NCBI RefSeq assembly: GCF_030651835.1
Contig: NZ_JAUSBX010000050.1
Location: 1-64,000 of the forward strand
DNA length: 64,000 nt
Source of the DNA: Methylicorpusculum sp.
GTDB lineage: Bacteria; Pseudomonadota; Gammaproteobacteria; Methylococcales; Methylomonadaceae
Reading direction: 5' to 3'
Shown here: positions 1 to 8,399 of the stretch, in pieces
How the letters are laid out: every line of letters begins with the position of its first letter
How positions within the stretch are numbered: the first letter of the stretch is position 1
Position numbers and translations under genes: made by a program
Notes under the pieces: model-generated
Databases searched by the model: none
Told to the model about the DNA's origin: nothing
What the model saw: the letters and a program-made list of their open reading frames with translations, nothing else

Positions 1-13
1 CGCTTTGAATTAA

Positions 14-140
14 GGGTGTAGGTGCTTGATTTCAAAGGACGCGTAAATGCGTCCCTGTAGCTCTCTGCAACATCCCTGTTGCAGAAGCCTTTTCAATCAA
101 CCACCTACACCCACTATAATTGGAGGGGGTGAGCAGATAC
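14..140 (+). repeat. Dispersed nested-palindrome repeat, family R1 copy 1
   Basis: The outer 11-bp inverted repeat GGGTGTAGGTG (14-24) / CACCTACACCC (102-112) is perfect. Inside are two hairpins: GGACGC/GCGTCC, and a longer one with arms CTGCAACA/TGTTGCAG. A conserved tail ending GGTGAGCAGATAC (to 140) follows. The same layout and tail recur at about 4306-4411, and parts recur at 24808-24850, 29113-29212, 32105-32186 and 42733-42858. It is intergenic and carries no ORF. Confidence 0.75.
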
Positions 141-162
141 ATTTCTTTTTTGATTTCATGAA

Positions 163-666
163 TTAAAAACCGCCTGCCGCAGGCAGGATGAAGTCGGAAC
201 CTACGCTTGAAGCATCACAAAACCCTGGAAATTCTCCACGGCAATAAGCGTCATAGGTCCTGACCATGATTTCCTGTAGTCCGGGCACCAACTCAAAATC
301 ATCTAATTGCTGCATACTGACCCAGCGAGCTTCAGAAACATCGGTCTGGGCAACAGGTATTGAGGAGCAAGCCTCTTCAAGTTCAGCCAAAAAATCAACG
401 ATGACATAGTGAAACTGATCAATCCTTCTTTCAACAACGGCGACCATCGACACTACCCGAACATCCATGCCTGTTTCTTCCTTGACCTCGCGACGGCAAG
501 CTTCGACCAACGTTTCTCCCGCCTCCAGTTTGCCTCCTGGAATTGACCAGAGCCCGAAAGCCGGAGGCTGATTACGCTTGATCAGCAACACGTTATGCTG
601 AGCGTTAAATACGATGCCACTGACACCAATAGCAGGAATGGGAGGGTTATTTATAGGGATGATCAT
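163..666 (-). CDS. Nudix hydrolase (ADP-ribose/NTP-type)
   Basis: This 167-residue protein has a complete Nudix box near residues 44-66: G-x5-E-x7-REV-x-EE-x-G-M, with the glycine in GGKLEAGE and the metal-binding REVKEE. The N-terminal strand (IGVSGIVFNAQHNVLLIKR) and PPAFGLWSIPGG resemble Nudix enzymes that hydrolyse nucleoside diphosphates linked to another moiety; the exact substrate cannot be read from sequence. The ATG lies about 150 bp from the divergent cytochrome c4 gene, so the two share an upstream region. Fold assignment is firm, function generic. Confidence 0.9.
   Translation of the reverse strand: MIIPINNPPIPAIGVSGIVFNAQHNVLLIKRNQPPAFGLWSIPGGKLEAGETLVEACRREVKEETGMDVRVVSMVAVVERRIDQFHYVIVDFLAELEEACSSIPVAQTDVSEARWVSMQQLDDFELVPGLQEIMVRTYDAYCRGEFPGFCDASSVGSDFILPAAGGF
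165..187 (-). terminator. Rho-independent-like terminator of the Nudix gene
   Basis: Read on the minus strand, a CCTGCC/GGCAGG hairpin (173-187, 3-nt loop) is followed by CGG and a run of five T. The hairpin lies inside the last codons of the Nudix gene, and its stop codon falls in the T tract. Confidence 0.45.
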
Positions 667-813
667 GACACTGAATTGATGAATAATATTTTACTGACAT
701 GAGAGCTAAACTGGGTTTATAGTGAGGACAGGTAATCAGGTTACATCCATTGAAAAAATAAACCTGTCATCACAATGCCCACCTTCCCTCTTATTTCAAA
801 ACGGGAGACTGTC

Positions 814-1380
814 ATGCTAAACCACAAATCTTCATGGCTGTTATGCGCGTCAATCATTGGTTTGCTTGCCTTACCCTGCTCCGCAGCAGAAACTTCATCC
901 GGAGAAAAACTGGCCACCACTTGCACAGGGTGTCACGGCGCTCAGGGCAATAGCGGCTCTCCCGATTTTCCCAACCTGGCTGGCCAACAAGCCGCCTATC
1001 TGGTTGCTCAGCTCAAAGCCTTTAAAGAAGGCCGCAGGAAAAATTCAATCATGAACACTCAGGCCGCAAACCTGAGTCAATCCGACATGGAACAGCTCGC
1101 CGCCTATTTCAACAGCCAGCAAACCCAAAGCGCAGGTGGCGACGCGGCCTTGTCAAAACAAGGATCGACGCTGGTTAGTCAATGCATGGGATGCCATGGC
1201 GAAGCTTTAAAAGGCAATCTTCATATCCCCCGCTTAGCCGGTCAACAGCCTGATTATCTGATCAGACAATTAACCGCTTTCAAGAAAGGCGACCGTAAAG
1301 GCGGACCTATGCCGACCGTAGCCGCACAATTTTCTGAAGCCGAGATACAGGCAATAGCCGCCTATCTGGGCTCATTATAA
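814..1380 (+). CDS. Cytochrome c4, dihaem periplasmic electron carrier
   Basis: The 188-residue product begins with a signal peptide (hydrophobic to about residue 24, ending CSAA). Two class I c-type haem domains follow: CTGCH (Cys37, Cys40, His41) and CMGCH (Cys124, Cys127, His128). Likely axial methionines are in NSIMNTQ and GGPMPTV. This duplicated architecture is cytochrome c4, which passes electrons to terminal oxidases or other periplasmic acceptors. An in-frame ATG at 775 would add 13 residues, but the ATG at 814 follows a GGGAG ribosome site and directly starts the signal peptide. The next gene begins 16 bp downstream, so co-transcription is likely. Confidence 0.93.
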   Translation: MLNHKSSWLLCASIIGLLALPCSAAETSSGEKLATTCTGCHGAQGNSGSPDFPNLAGQQAAYLVAQLKAFKEGRRKNSIMNTQAANLSQSDMEQLAAYFNSQQTQSAGGDAALSKQGSTLVSQCMGCHGEALKGNLHIPRLAGQQPDYLIRQLTAFKKGDRKGGPMPTVAAQFSEAEIQAIAAYLGSL

Positions 1381-1396
1381 TGTTAAGAGAGTATCC

Positions 1397-1792
1397 ATGA
1401 TTAAAAAATTATTTTTATTGTTCGCTGGTTTGACTGGACTGTTTTTTTCAGTTCAGGGACTGACAGAACAAACAAAACAAAGCCCTGAAAGCCAAAAGTC
1501 GATGAATGCAAAACAAGCCATCTTCGCGGAGAAACATAAACGCTATCTTGATAAAGAAGCCCAAAAAGAGGAACTCCAAAAAAAGGTCTGGACTAAAGAG
1601 ATGGAAAGCACAGTGCCCAAAGACAGCTTTGAGGCATTTGAGCAAAAACGAAACCGCCATCAGGTGTTGCTGGAACAATTGACTAAAGATGACGAAATGG
1701 CAGAGAAAATTGAGAGCAATGCTAATGCGATAAAAAAGGCAATCGAGGAACGTGAAATGGCAACCTCGCCGAAACCGCATCAACCTCTCTAA
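1397..1792 (+). CDS. Small secreted coiled-coil protein
   Basis: I do not recognise this 131-residue protein. It begins MIKKLFLLFAGLTGLFF, a clear signal peptide cleaved perhaps after QGL. The mature part is highly charged, rich in Lys, Glu and Gln, and probably forms one long helix or coiled coil (roughly residues 35-120). It has no cysteine and no recognisable catalytic motif. It follows the cytochrome c4 gene by 16 bp and is probably translated from the same message, which suggests a periplasmic accessory role, but nothing more specific can be supported. Confidence 0.75.
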   Translation: MIKKLFLLFAGLTGLFFSVQGLTEQTKQSPESQKSMNAKQAIFAEKHKRYLDKEAQKEELQKKVWTKEMESTVPKDSFEAFEQKRNRHQVLLEQLTKDDEMAEKIESNANAIKKAIEEREMATSPKPHQPL

Positions 1793-1883
1793 CCACCCGA
1801 ACCAACAATACCAAAAGCCTCAAATTGGATCATCAATCGGCAAGGGATTGCCATTAAGGCAAAAGACTTAAGATCAAACCTTC

Positions 1884-2384
1884 TCATCCTAATTCGGCAA
1901 GAAAGCGATCAAATTCAGCGGCCAATTCCGGCAGAACGCTCATCAACCGATGATCGGCGTCATAAAGATTCAAACGAATCCGATGGGTCTGACAAAATCG
2001 CCAGACATGCTCAGGCGGAACAATATCGTCTTGCCACCCATGAAAAACAGCTATCGCCTCAGCCATAGGCGTAAAACCGGTTATTTGGTAACCGGGCAGA
2101 TAAAATGCAGGTGCCAGCAAAAACAGTCCCTTAGGTTTAATAACGGGTGAGGCCACCGTCGATATATAACCACCCATACTGGACCCCACCAGCACCACGC
2201 TGTCATATTCCTGCCAATCTGTTGCCAATAACTGCTTAACCCGTTCATCCGGATCCGGTTGTGTCCGATAATCAGGACTTTCGACCTCATATCCATGACG
2301 CTTGGCCACATCTGCAAAAGCCCGGGTTTTCTCACCCCAGGGCACACTATCCTTGCCGTGACTATAAATAACTTTCTTTTTCAT
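1884..2384 (-). CDS. Small alpha/beta hydrolase
   Basis: The 166-residue product is a minimal alpha/beta hydrolase. The nucleophile elbow is GSSMGG (Ser69), the acid is in HGWQDDIVP (Asp119 or Asp120) and the histidine is in DADHRL (His145). The N-terminal YSHGKDS carries the oxyanion-region HG. Size and layout resemble YqiA/YcfP-type esterases; the substrate is unknown. A GTG two codons upstream (2390) is possible, but the ATG at 2384 is better spaced from an AGG motif. The neighbouring genes are unrelated. Confidence 0.85.
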   Translation of the reverse strand: MKKKVIYSHGKDSVPWGEKTRAFADVAKRHGYEVESPDYRTQPDPDERVKQLLATDWQEYDSVVLVGSSMGGYISTVASPVIKPKGLFLLAPAFYLPGYQITGFTPMAEAIAVFHGWQDDIVPPEHVWRFCQTHRIRLNLYDADHRLMSVLPELAAEFDRFLAELG

Positions 2385-2459
2385 GAGCACCTATTAAAAG
2401 AATCGTCTGTAAAATAGCCTCAATTTTGGGGCAGTCAGAATGGCGCATCTCACTGCTTG

Positions 2460-2680
2460 TGCAGCAATTCTCAATTTGAAGGGAAAAAAGGGCTGAGGGA
2501 AGCTTTTTGAGGATGTCGGCAGCAGGGGGGAAGATTTTTATTCAGGACAAAATCTGCATTTCCACCGTTCTTGGCGGTCAGATGCTGCTGTCAAGCCCCC
2601 ATGGAAGGTTTACGACGCTCCTCAAAAGGCTTTTCCCAGCCCAAAATGACGCCGAAAAGATCAAACTGAGAATTGCTGCT
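2460..2680. mobile_element. MITE-like element with 19-bp terminal inverted repeats
   Basis: The terminal repeats GCAGCAATTCTCAATTTGA (2461-2479) and TCAAACTGAGAATTGCTGC (2661-2679) are inverted copies with one mismatch. A GCTTG pentamer lies immediately outside on both sides (2455-2459 and 2681-2685), as expected of a target duplication. The 219-bp interior has no ORF of note. A related element lies at 24853-25017. It is non-autonomous by appearance, and no matching transposase is in the window. Confidence 0.6.
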
Positions 2681-2856
2681 GCTTGAGTAACTTATCGTGT
2701 TTTCAAATAAACCGCATGCTTTTTAATCCATTATGCACTGCAATATGAGCAAACATTCACGATCTGATTGCTTTATCTTCGTAGAACTCAAACAACAAAA
2801 CAAGCAAGCAGGGCCCGCTCGATAGAGCTAAACCCGGCTGCACTAACGACATCATT

Positions 2857-3843
2857 TTATTCGCCTTGCAGGTTCATGAATCGCATTCTGATCTCACGTT
2901 CGGCCTCCACCCAATCCTTGAATGTATCGCCCGTTGAAAACCCCCGTTTTAAGGCTTTGTAATAAGCAGCCTCAGCCACCATGGTCTGGATACTTTCAGT
3001 GCTTGCAACAGGCAACTGACTTTTTGCATTTTTTGCCGTATTGATGAAGCCGAATTTTAGCTGAGCCCAAAAGCCGGGCGATGACTTATCTTTTAAGCCA
3101 ATTTCTAATGGCTCGGCTTCTGCCGCAGTGCCCAACACCCTGTCCCAAAGTGAAAAAACCGCACCAAAATTGCGATCATGCTCGGCTCTTTCTTTGGAAT
3201 GATGAAGTCGGTGTAAAAATGGCACAATAAAGATCCTTCCCATAACCCGCTCAAAGGGAAAGGCAATGTTGGCATGATGAAACATTACAAATAATGTTGT
3301 CACTGCCTCGATCAACAATACAGTCGACTTATCAACACCTAACAATAAAACTGATCCGCATTTCAAAAGATTGGTCAGTAACAGCTCTATGGAATGCACC
3401 CGAAATGCAGTCGAGGTGTTGAGATGAGCATCACTGTGATGGACCTTATGAAACAGCCATAGCCCTTCAAAATGGTGACAGGCTCGGTGCCAGAGGTAAA
3501 ACAGCAGATCGAACCATAAAAACGCCAGGAGCCCTTTAAGCAGAGGGCTTTCAATAAATGACAGCAAACCTTTGCCATCAGCCAAATCGGCTGAAAATAA
3601 CAACAGCCCGGCCGAGAAAAACGATAACACCACACTGTTAAATAAAAATAATGAGGCATTTGTCCGGCAGGATTGACGCCACTCCTTGAATGTCCACTTT
3701 TTATAAGGCGAATGCGCTTCCAGGGACAACAGTATCGAAAAAAACATCAGCAGTGCCGCCGATGCTAAGCGGCCGGTACTGATATCACTCCAATCCAGTA
3801 AAGCGCCCAAAACATCAGAGGATAAATTAACAGGGTTTAACAT
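2857..3843 (-). CDS. Sterol desaturase / fatty acid hydroxylase family membrane protein
   Basis: This 328-residue integral membrane protein has the histidine clusters of the di-iron FA_hydroxylase superfamily: HRACHH (119-124), HKVHH (132-136), a lone His150, FHH (189-190), HRLHH (211-215) and His222. Hydrophobic segments lie near residues 25-42, 65-85, 100-118 and 155-188. Members hydroxylate or desaturate lipid chains and sterols with oxygen at the inner membrane. The substrate here is unknown; in an environmental gammaproteobacterium it could modify hopanoids, sterols or fatty acids. It stands alone, with a long upstream region. Confidence 0.9.
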   Translation of the reverse strand: MLNPVNLSSDVLGALLDWSDISTGRLASAALLMFFSILLSLEAHSPYKKWTFKEWRQSCRTNASLFLFNSVVLSFFSAGLLLFSADLADGKGLLSFIESPLLKGLLAFLWFDLLFYLWHRACHHFEGLWLFHKVHHSDAHLNTSTAFRVHSIELLLTNLLKCGSVLLLGVDKSTVLLIEAVTTLFVMFHHANIAFPFERVMGRIFIVPFLHRLHHSKERAEHDRNFGAVFSLWDRVLGTAAEAEPLEIGLKDKSSPGFWAQLKFGFINTAKNAKSQLPVASTESIQTMVAEAAYYKALKRGFSTGDTFKDWVEAEREIRMRFMNLQGE

Positions 3844-4230
3844 AGCATTTCTCCCATTATAGAAACCATCAAACCGTTGTCTTCAGCGTCCTCTGCTTAG
3901 ATAAAAATCATGAAAAATCTATCCTATCCAAGTCTGGAAAAAAACAACTGGTGCTTGTCAATATATAACAACAAAAGCTAATATTGTGCCAGACTCACTG
4001 TTTTCAACAAATCTCATTGATATTACAGTACATTTATTATATTAAATTAATATGACAGCTTTTAAGTCGCTTGATTTTGTTGTTTTTTGCACTCATTTGG
4101 TTCGCTTTGATTCCTTGAATTCCCGGAATTTAGACTTAAGCATTAATTGGCATTGCTATAAAGACCGTCAGCCCTTAAAAGGCTTTACATAAACCACTGT
4201 ATAAAAACAGGTGAGCGGAATCGGCAAATA

Positions 4231-4269
4231 AAAAAAGCGACATATTTTAAAAAGATGTGCCGCTTTTTT
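4231..4269. terminator. Bidirectional terminator hairpin
   Basis: The arms AAAAAAGCG (4231-4239) and CGCTTTTTT (4261-4269) are perfect, with an inner ACAT/ATGT pairing. The T tract works on either strand. On the minus strand it would end transcripts of the MepK-like gene, about 165 bp past its stop. Confidence 0.5.
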
Positions 4270-4305
4270 AAGATGAATGGTAACTACTTGCCCGCTTTCA
4301 ATTGA

Positions 4306-4411
4306 GGATGTAGATGCTTGATTTCAAAGTACGCGTGAATACGTCCCTGTTGCAGAAACGCTTTCAATCAACCAACTACACCCAATAAAATTGTAGGAGG
4401 TGAGCAGATAC
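4306..4411 (+). repeat. Dispersed repeat family R1, copy 2
   Basis: It shares TGCTTGATTTCAAAG, ACGCGT..ACGTCCCTGT, TGCAGAA, TTTCAATCAACCA, CTACACCC and the tail GGTGAGCAGATAC with copy 1 at 14-140. The first hairpin arm is shortened, giving a compact version. Confidence 0.75.
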
Positions 4412-4433
4412 GATGAATGAATTATTGAACAAT

Positions 4434-5024
4434 CTACCAGGTTCTGAAATCCCCGGTATCAATGTGCACGAAATCAGAATGGCCATAGTAGCCTACCCCA
4501 CCTTGTCGCATAGCCAAAGCTGCATTACGAATTTTTCTTGTGTCCACACCGGGCAAACGAATGTCAACGGCTTTTCCCTGCATATGCAAGCTGTGCTTTG
4601 CTACGCCGTGGGTTTGTTTTCTCAAGATGGCGTTCGTAGATGGAGACCGATAAGCCGACAAGATATTGAAAGGTTTATTGACGCCTAACATCATCCGAAG
4701 ATCATACAACTGATCAAGTAAAGCAGGATCAATAGGATGCACATCTCCCGAACGATAATCGCGAAGCAAATAATTGATCTCCTGCAATGCCTCGCTGATA
4801 TAACGGCCTTGCTCGAAATAAGTCAATTTTAACTTGTCGCCGGTGTGCATGTTTTGAAAGGCCAACGTTTTATAAACCGGAAAACGTCTTACCGATGCGT
4901 TAGCAATGACAGGTGTTCCAATCGTCAGCAGCGTGCCATAAGCCATGTTTTTCAAGAACCGCCGCCTTGACGCAACCACACTATCCTCGTCGTGACCATG
5001 GTTTTCTAAAATATGCTTTGTCAT
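4434..5024 (-). CDS. MepK-like murein endopeptidase (YcbK/DUF882), Tat-exported
   Basis: The 196-residue protein carries a twin-arginine leader, RRRFLKNMAYG at residues 20-30, with the hydrophobic stretch to about residue 43. The C-terminal half is an M15-like zinc peptidase: SAYRSPSTN (123-131), HxxGxAxD with His147 and Asp154, and FVHIDTG with His187. This set matches E. coli MepK/YcbK, which cleaves peptidoglycan cross-links in the periplasm. Export in folded form by Tat is inferred from the leader. It is followed downstream by the 4231-4269 hairpin. Confidence 0.9.
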   Translation of the reverse strand: MTKHILENHGHDEDSVVASRRRFLKNMAYGTLLTIGTPVIANASVRRFPVYKTLAFQNMHTGDKLKLTYFEQGRYISEALQEINYLLRDYRSGDVHPIDPALLDQLYDLRMMLGVNKPFNILSAYRSPSTNAILRKQTHGVAKHSLHMQGKAVDIRLPGVDTRKIRNAALAMRQGGVGYYGHSDFVHIDTGDFRTW

Positions 5025-5336
5025 AGTTGATACTTCTGTTTGTTAATCAATTTAATGCAGACTCATTCTTAACAGTCTGCCTTAAATTTAGCTTAAATGA
5101 AAAATATTGCGATCTTGTTTTCATTTTTTCAAAATAAAACAAGCTATTCTACTGTCCTTTTTTGAAAACAAAAATCGGCCGTTTGGTCTTGCTGTTTGCC
5201 GCCTGACGCATGGGATCTGTTTATAACTCTGCCAAATAAGGCATGGATTAATTTACAGCTCTCAGGCTTTATAAAGTATTATTTTCCGGCACGCAGGGCC
5301 TTCTTTAACAGCAAATTGGCAAGAACAAAATCAGAC
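5025..5336. other. Gene-free stretch between RND and MepK-like genes
   Basis: These 312 bp separate the end of the RND transporter gene from the start of the peptidase gene, both on the minus strand. The part nearest the peptidase is AT-rich and must contain its promoter. No convincing hairpin, repeat or small ORF was seen. Confidence 0.4.
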
Positions 5337-8300
5337 TTAGACGATAGGTAACGTTTTTTTAACCTCCAGACTACGATCTCGCGCAATCAATAAATAAAAT
5401 GCGGGCACGACAAACAAAGTAAACAATGTCCCGACGCCCAATCCACTGGCAATAACCAAGCCAATATCAAACCGGCTGGCAGCTCCAGGTCCTGATGCCA
5501 TTAACAGAGGCACCATCGCCACTATCATTGAAACCGTCGTCATCAATACTGGTCGCAGCCTGATTTTTGAGGATTCTTCAATCGCATCGCGCTTGGACAT
5601 GCCTTCCGTAAGCTGCAGCTGATTGGCAAACTCAACAATCAATATGCCGTTTTTTGCTATCAAGCCGACTAAGGTAATCAGTCCAACCTGGGTATAGATA
5701 TTGATTGTGGCAAACCCTAGCATGATAAAGGCCAATGCACTCGCTATCGACAATGGCACCGAGATCAAAATAATCAGGGGATCGCGCCAGCTCTCAAATT
5801 GCGCGGCCAGCATCAGATAAATAACCAATAAAGACATGAAGAAAGTCAAGATCAAGGCGCTCCCTTGCTGGGCGTATTGCCTTGAGCTTCCGGTATAATC
5901 GTGACTAAAACCACGCGGAAAAACGGCTTCAGCCTCCTGCTCAAGATAGGCCATCGCATCGCCTAATGACACACCCGGCGCCATCATGCCGTTCAACGTC
6001 AAACTGTTCAGCTGCTGAAACTGCGTCCGTTTACTGGGCTCAACCGAATGTTCGATACGCACCAGCGAGGAGAGCGGCACCTGCCCTCCTGACGCCGTTC
6101 TCAGGTAATAATTATCGAATTTACTGATATCCAATCGCGCCAAATCATCAACCTGAGGAATGACTTTGTAGCTTCGGCCTTGCAGACTGAACCGGTTGAC
6201 ATACTGCCCGCCTAACAACGTAGCCAGATTTTTACCGATTTCCTGCATCGTAAGACCCAAATCCGCCGCTCTGTCTCTATCAATCACTAACGTTGCTTTG
6301 GGCCGGTTAAATTCGACGTCCTTCATTAAAAAAGAAAACCGTCCGCTCTGCATCGCGTTGCTAACGATTTGATCCGCGACCTTATCCAGGGTTTGATAAT
6401 CAGCATCCGTGATCATGACGAATTGCAAAGGCAACCCACCGCCCGAACCGGGCAAGCTGGGCCTCGGAATAATAGCCGTTTGAAATCCGGCAATATCGTT
6501 CACCTTGGCCTGCAAATCCGGCTGAATCGCCATTTGAGAGCGCTCACGATCAAAAGCTGAAGGCATTTTGAAGCCGCCGAAAACCGCATTGTTATCACCC
6601 CCAAATCCCAGTAACAAGAAACTTTCCTTATATTCAGGAAATGTTTCAAAAACTTTGATCAATTCACGTGTATAGGTTTCGTTGTAGTTGAGTGTCGCTG
6701 TTTGCGGACCCGTCGCCATAAAAAACAGAATGCTCTGGTCTTCTGTCGGCGCCAATTCCTTTTGCGAAAAATTAAACATGAAATAAATGCTGATCATGAC
6801 CAACGCAGCAAATACGGCAATTGCTGACGGAACGTCCAACAAGGGCCGCAAAGTTCGCTGGTAACCCTCAGACAAGCGAGTAAATGCATGTTCCACAAAA
6901 ATTTCAAAGCGGCTTGCCTGGCCTTTCTCCTTCAGTACTTTCGAACTGAGCATAGGTGCCAAGGTGAGCGCCACGATACTGGAAATAATTACGGCTCCGA
7001 CCAATGAAAAGGCAAACTCGGTGAATAACGTACCAACCAGTCCTCCCATGAAGCCGATAGGCAGATAAACGGCGATGATCGCCACTGTGGTTGCAACAAC
7101 AGGTAGCACCAACTCTCGAGTACCGACTATTGCCGCATCAATCCGGGACTCGCCCATTTCAATATGCCTGTGGATATTTTCCACGACAATAATAGCGTCA
7201 TCAACTACCAGGCCTATCGCCAGCACCATGGCCAGCATAGTCAGCAAGTTAATCGAATAGCCCAATGAGAGCATCAAAATTGCGCCGCCAATCAGCGACA
7301 AGGGCACGGTTACCGAAGGTACCAAAGCCGCCCGAACGGACCCCAGCGTCAAATAGATGATCAATAAAACGATGATGACTGCTTCAAACAAGGTCCGAAA
7401 CACTTCATCAATCGAATCCTGAATGAACTGGCTGGCATCGTAAGGCAGCAAGACATTCAATGATTCCGGTAAATCTTTTTCAATCTCCGTCAACTGGGCC
7501 CTGACCGCATTAGCAACCGTCAGGGGATTGGCACCGGGCGCTTGTTCAACGCCCATAAAAATAGCTATTTTGCCTTTATACCAGTTGACCGATTCATAAT
7601 CTTCACTGCCCATTTCGGTATCGGCAATATCTCTTAATCTGACCAATGTTCCGTTCCGGTTACCCACCACCAGATCGTTGAATCCGGTTTCATCGATCAC
7701 ATCCGTTGTTGCACTCAAATCTATTTTGACGAAGTTTCCTTTGGTTTGTCCGGCTCCGGAGAGGTAATTATTGTCTTTAAGCACATCGGAGACATCTTCT
7801 GCCGTTATGCCTAACGCCGCCATACGTTCAGGCTTCAACCATATCCGCATGGCAAAAGTTTTGTTACCTAACAGCTTGGCTTTTCCAACGCCAGGCACAG
7901 CCTGAATTTTAGGCTGTACAACTCGAAGCATATAATCGCTGATCTGAGAGGCAGACATCGTATCGCTGTACAAGGCAATATACATCAAGGCAGTGGTATC
8001 GCCGGTTTGCGAGGTTATGACCGGATCTTCTGATTCAGAAGGCAAAACATTGCGCTGACTGGCGACTTTGGCCTGTATTTCGGATACGGCTGCATTCGGA
8101 TCATAATTGAGCCGCATGTGCGCCTCAATGGTCGAAATCCCCTGACGACTGCTCGATGACAGATAATCAATCCCATCGGCCTCCGCTATCGCCTGTTGCA
8201 AAGGTGTGGTGATAAAGCCCTGAACCAGATCGCTGCTCGCGCCCGGATAAGAAGTGGTTACCGTCACTACGGTATTTTCTGTCTCGGGATACTGACGCAA

Positions 8301-8399
8301 TTCTAACGCTGTCAACGACCTTAAGCCGATAACCAGGATCAGTAAGCTGATTACGCTGGACAGTACCGGTCGTTCAATGAACAAGTCTGTAAATTTCAC
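5337..8399 (-). CDS. RND multidrug efflux transporter, inner-membrane pump (AcrB/MexB-like, HAE1)
   Basis: At 1020 residues this is full length for the HAE1 family. It starts MKFTDLFIERPVLSSVISLLIL (first membrane helix), has two large periplasmic loops, and keeps the TM4 proton-relay pair in GLVVDDAIIVVEN. The second half repeats the fold and contains GLITLVGLIAKNGILIVEFAN. It exports hydrophobic drugs or metabolites using the proton gradient, as a trimer coupled to a membrane fusion protein and an outer-membrane channel. The start overlaps the end of the upstream fusion-protein gene by 4 bp, so they are translationally coupled. No TolC-like gene is adjacent; one lies at 58553, in another operon. 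Confidence 0.95.
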   Translation of the reverse strand: MKFTDLFIERPVLSSVISLLILVIGLRSLTALELRQYPETENTVVTVTTSYPGASSDLVQGFITTPLQQAIAEADGIDYLSSSSRQGISTIEAHMRLNYDPNAAVSEIQAKVASQRNVLPSESEDPVITSQTGDTTALMYIALYSDTMSASQISDYMLRVVQPKIQAVPGVGKAKLLGNKTFAMRIWLKPERMAALGITAEDVSDVLKDNNYLSGAGQTKGNFVKIDLSATTDVIDETGFNDLVVGNRNGTLVRLRDIADTEMGSEDYESVNWYKGKIAIFMGVEQAPGANPLTVANAVRAQLTEIEKDLPESLNVLLPYDASQFIQDSIDEVFRTLFEAVIIVLLIIYLTLGSVRAALVPSVTVPLSLIGGAILMLSLGYSINLLTMLAMVLAIGLVVDDAIIVVENIHRHIEMGESRIDAAIVGTRELVLPVVATTVAIIAVYLPIGFMGGLVGTLFTEFAFSLVGAVIISSIVALTLAPMLSSKVLKEKGQASRFEIFVEHAFTRLSEGYQRTLRPLLDVPSAIAVFAALVMISIYFMFNFSQKELAPTEDQSILFFMATGPQTATLNYNETYTRELIKVFETFPEYKESFLLLGFGGDNNAVFGGFKMPSAFDRERSQMAIQPDLQAKVNDIAGFQTAIIPRPSLPGSGGGLPLQFVMITDADYQTLDKVADQIVSNAMQSGRFSFLMKDVEFNRPKATLVIDRDRAADLGLTMQEIGKNLATLLGGQYVNRFSLQGRSYKVIPQVDDLARLDISKFDNYYLRTASGGQVPLSSLVRIEHSVEPSKRTQFQQLNSLTLNGMMAPGVSLGDAMAYLEQEAEAVFPRGFSHDYTGSSRQYAQQGSALILTFFMSLLVIYLMLAAQFESWRDPLIILISVPLSIASALAFIMLGFATINIYTQVGLITLVGLIAKNGILIVEFANQLQLTEGMSKRDAIEESSKIRLRPVLMTTVSMIVAMVPLLMASGPGAASRFDIGLVIASGLGVGTLFTLFVVPAFYLLIARDRSLEVKKTLPIV

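Larger units (their letters stand above)
3844..4433. other. Gene-free stretch with terminator and R1 repeat
   Basis: These 590 bp hold the AT-rich upstream region of the hydroxylase gene (3844-4200), a bidirectional hairpin (4231-4269) and a second R1 repeat copy (4306-4411). An apparent ORF reading rightward from 4413 is antisense to the peptidase gene and is not considered real. Confidence 0.6.

Noticed and set aside
4413-4688. A 91-codon rightward frame beginning next to the R1 repeat tail (ribosome-like GGAGGTGAGC)
   Set aside because: It is antisense to the MepK-like peptidase gene over nearly its whole length, and the peptidase motifs are clear.
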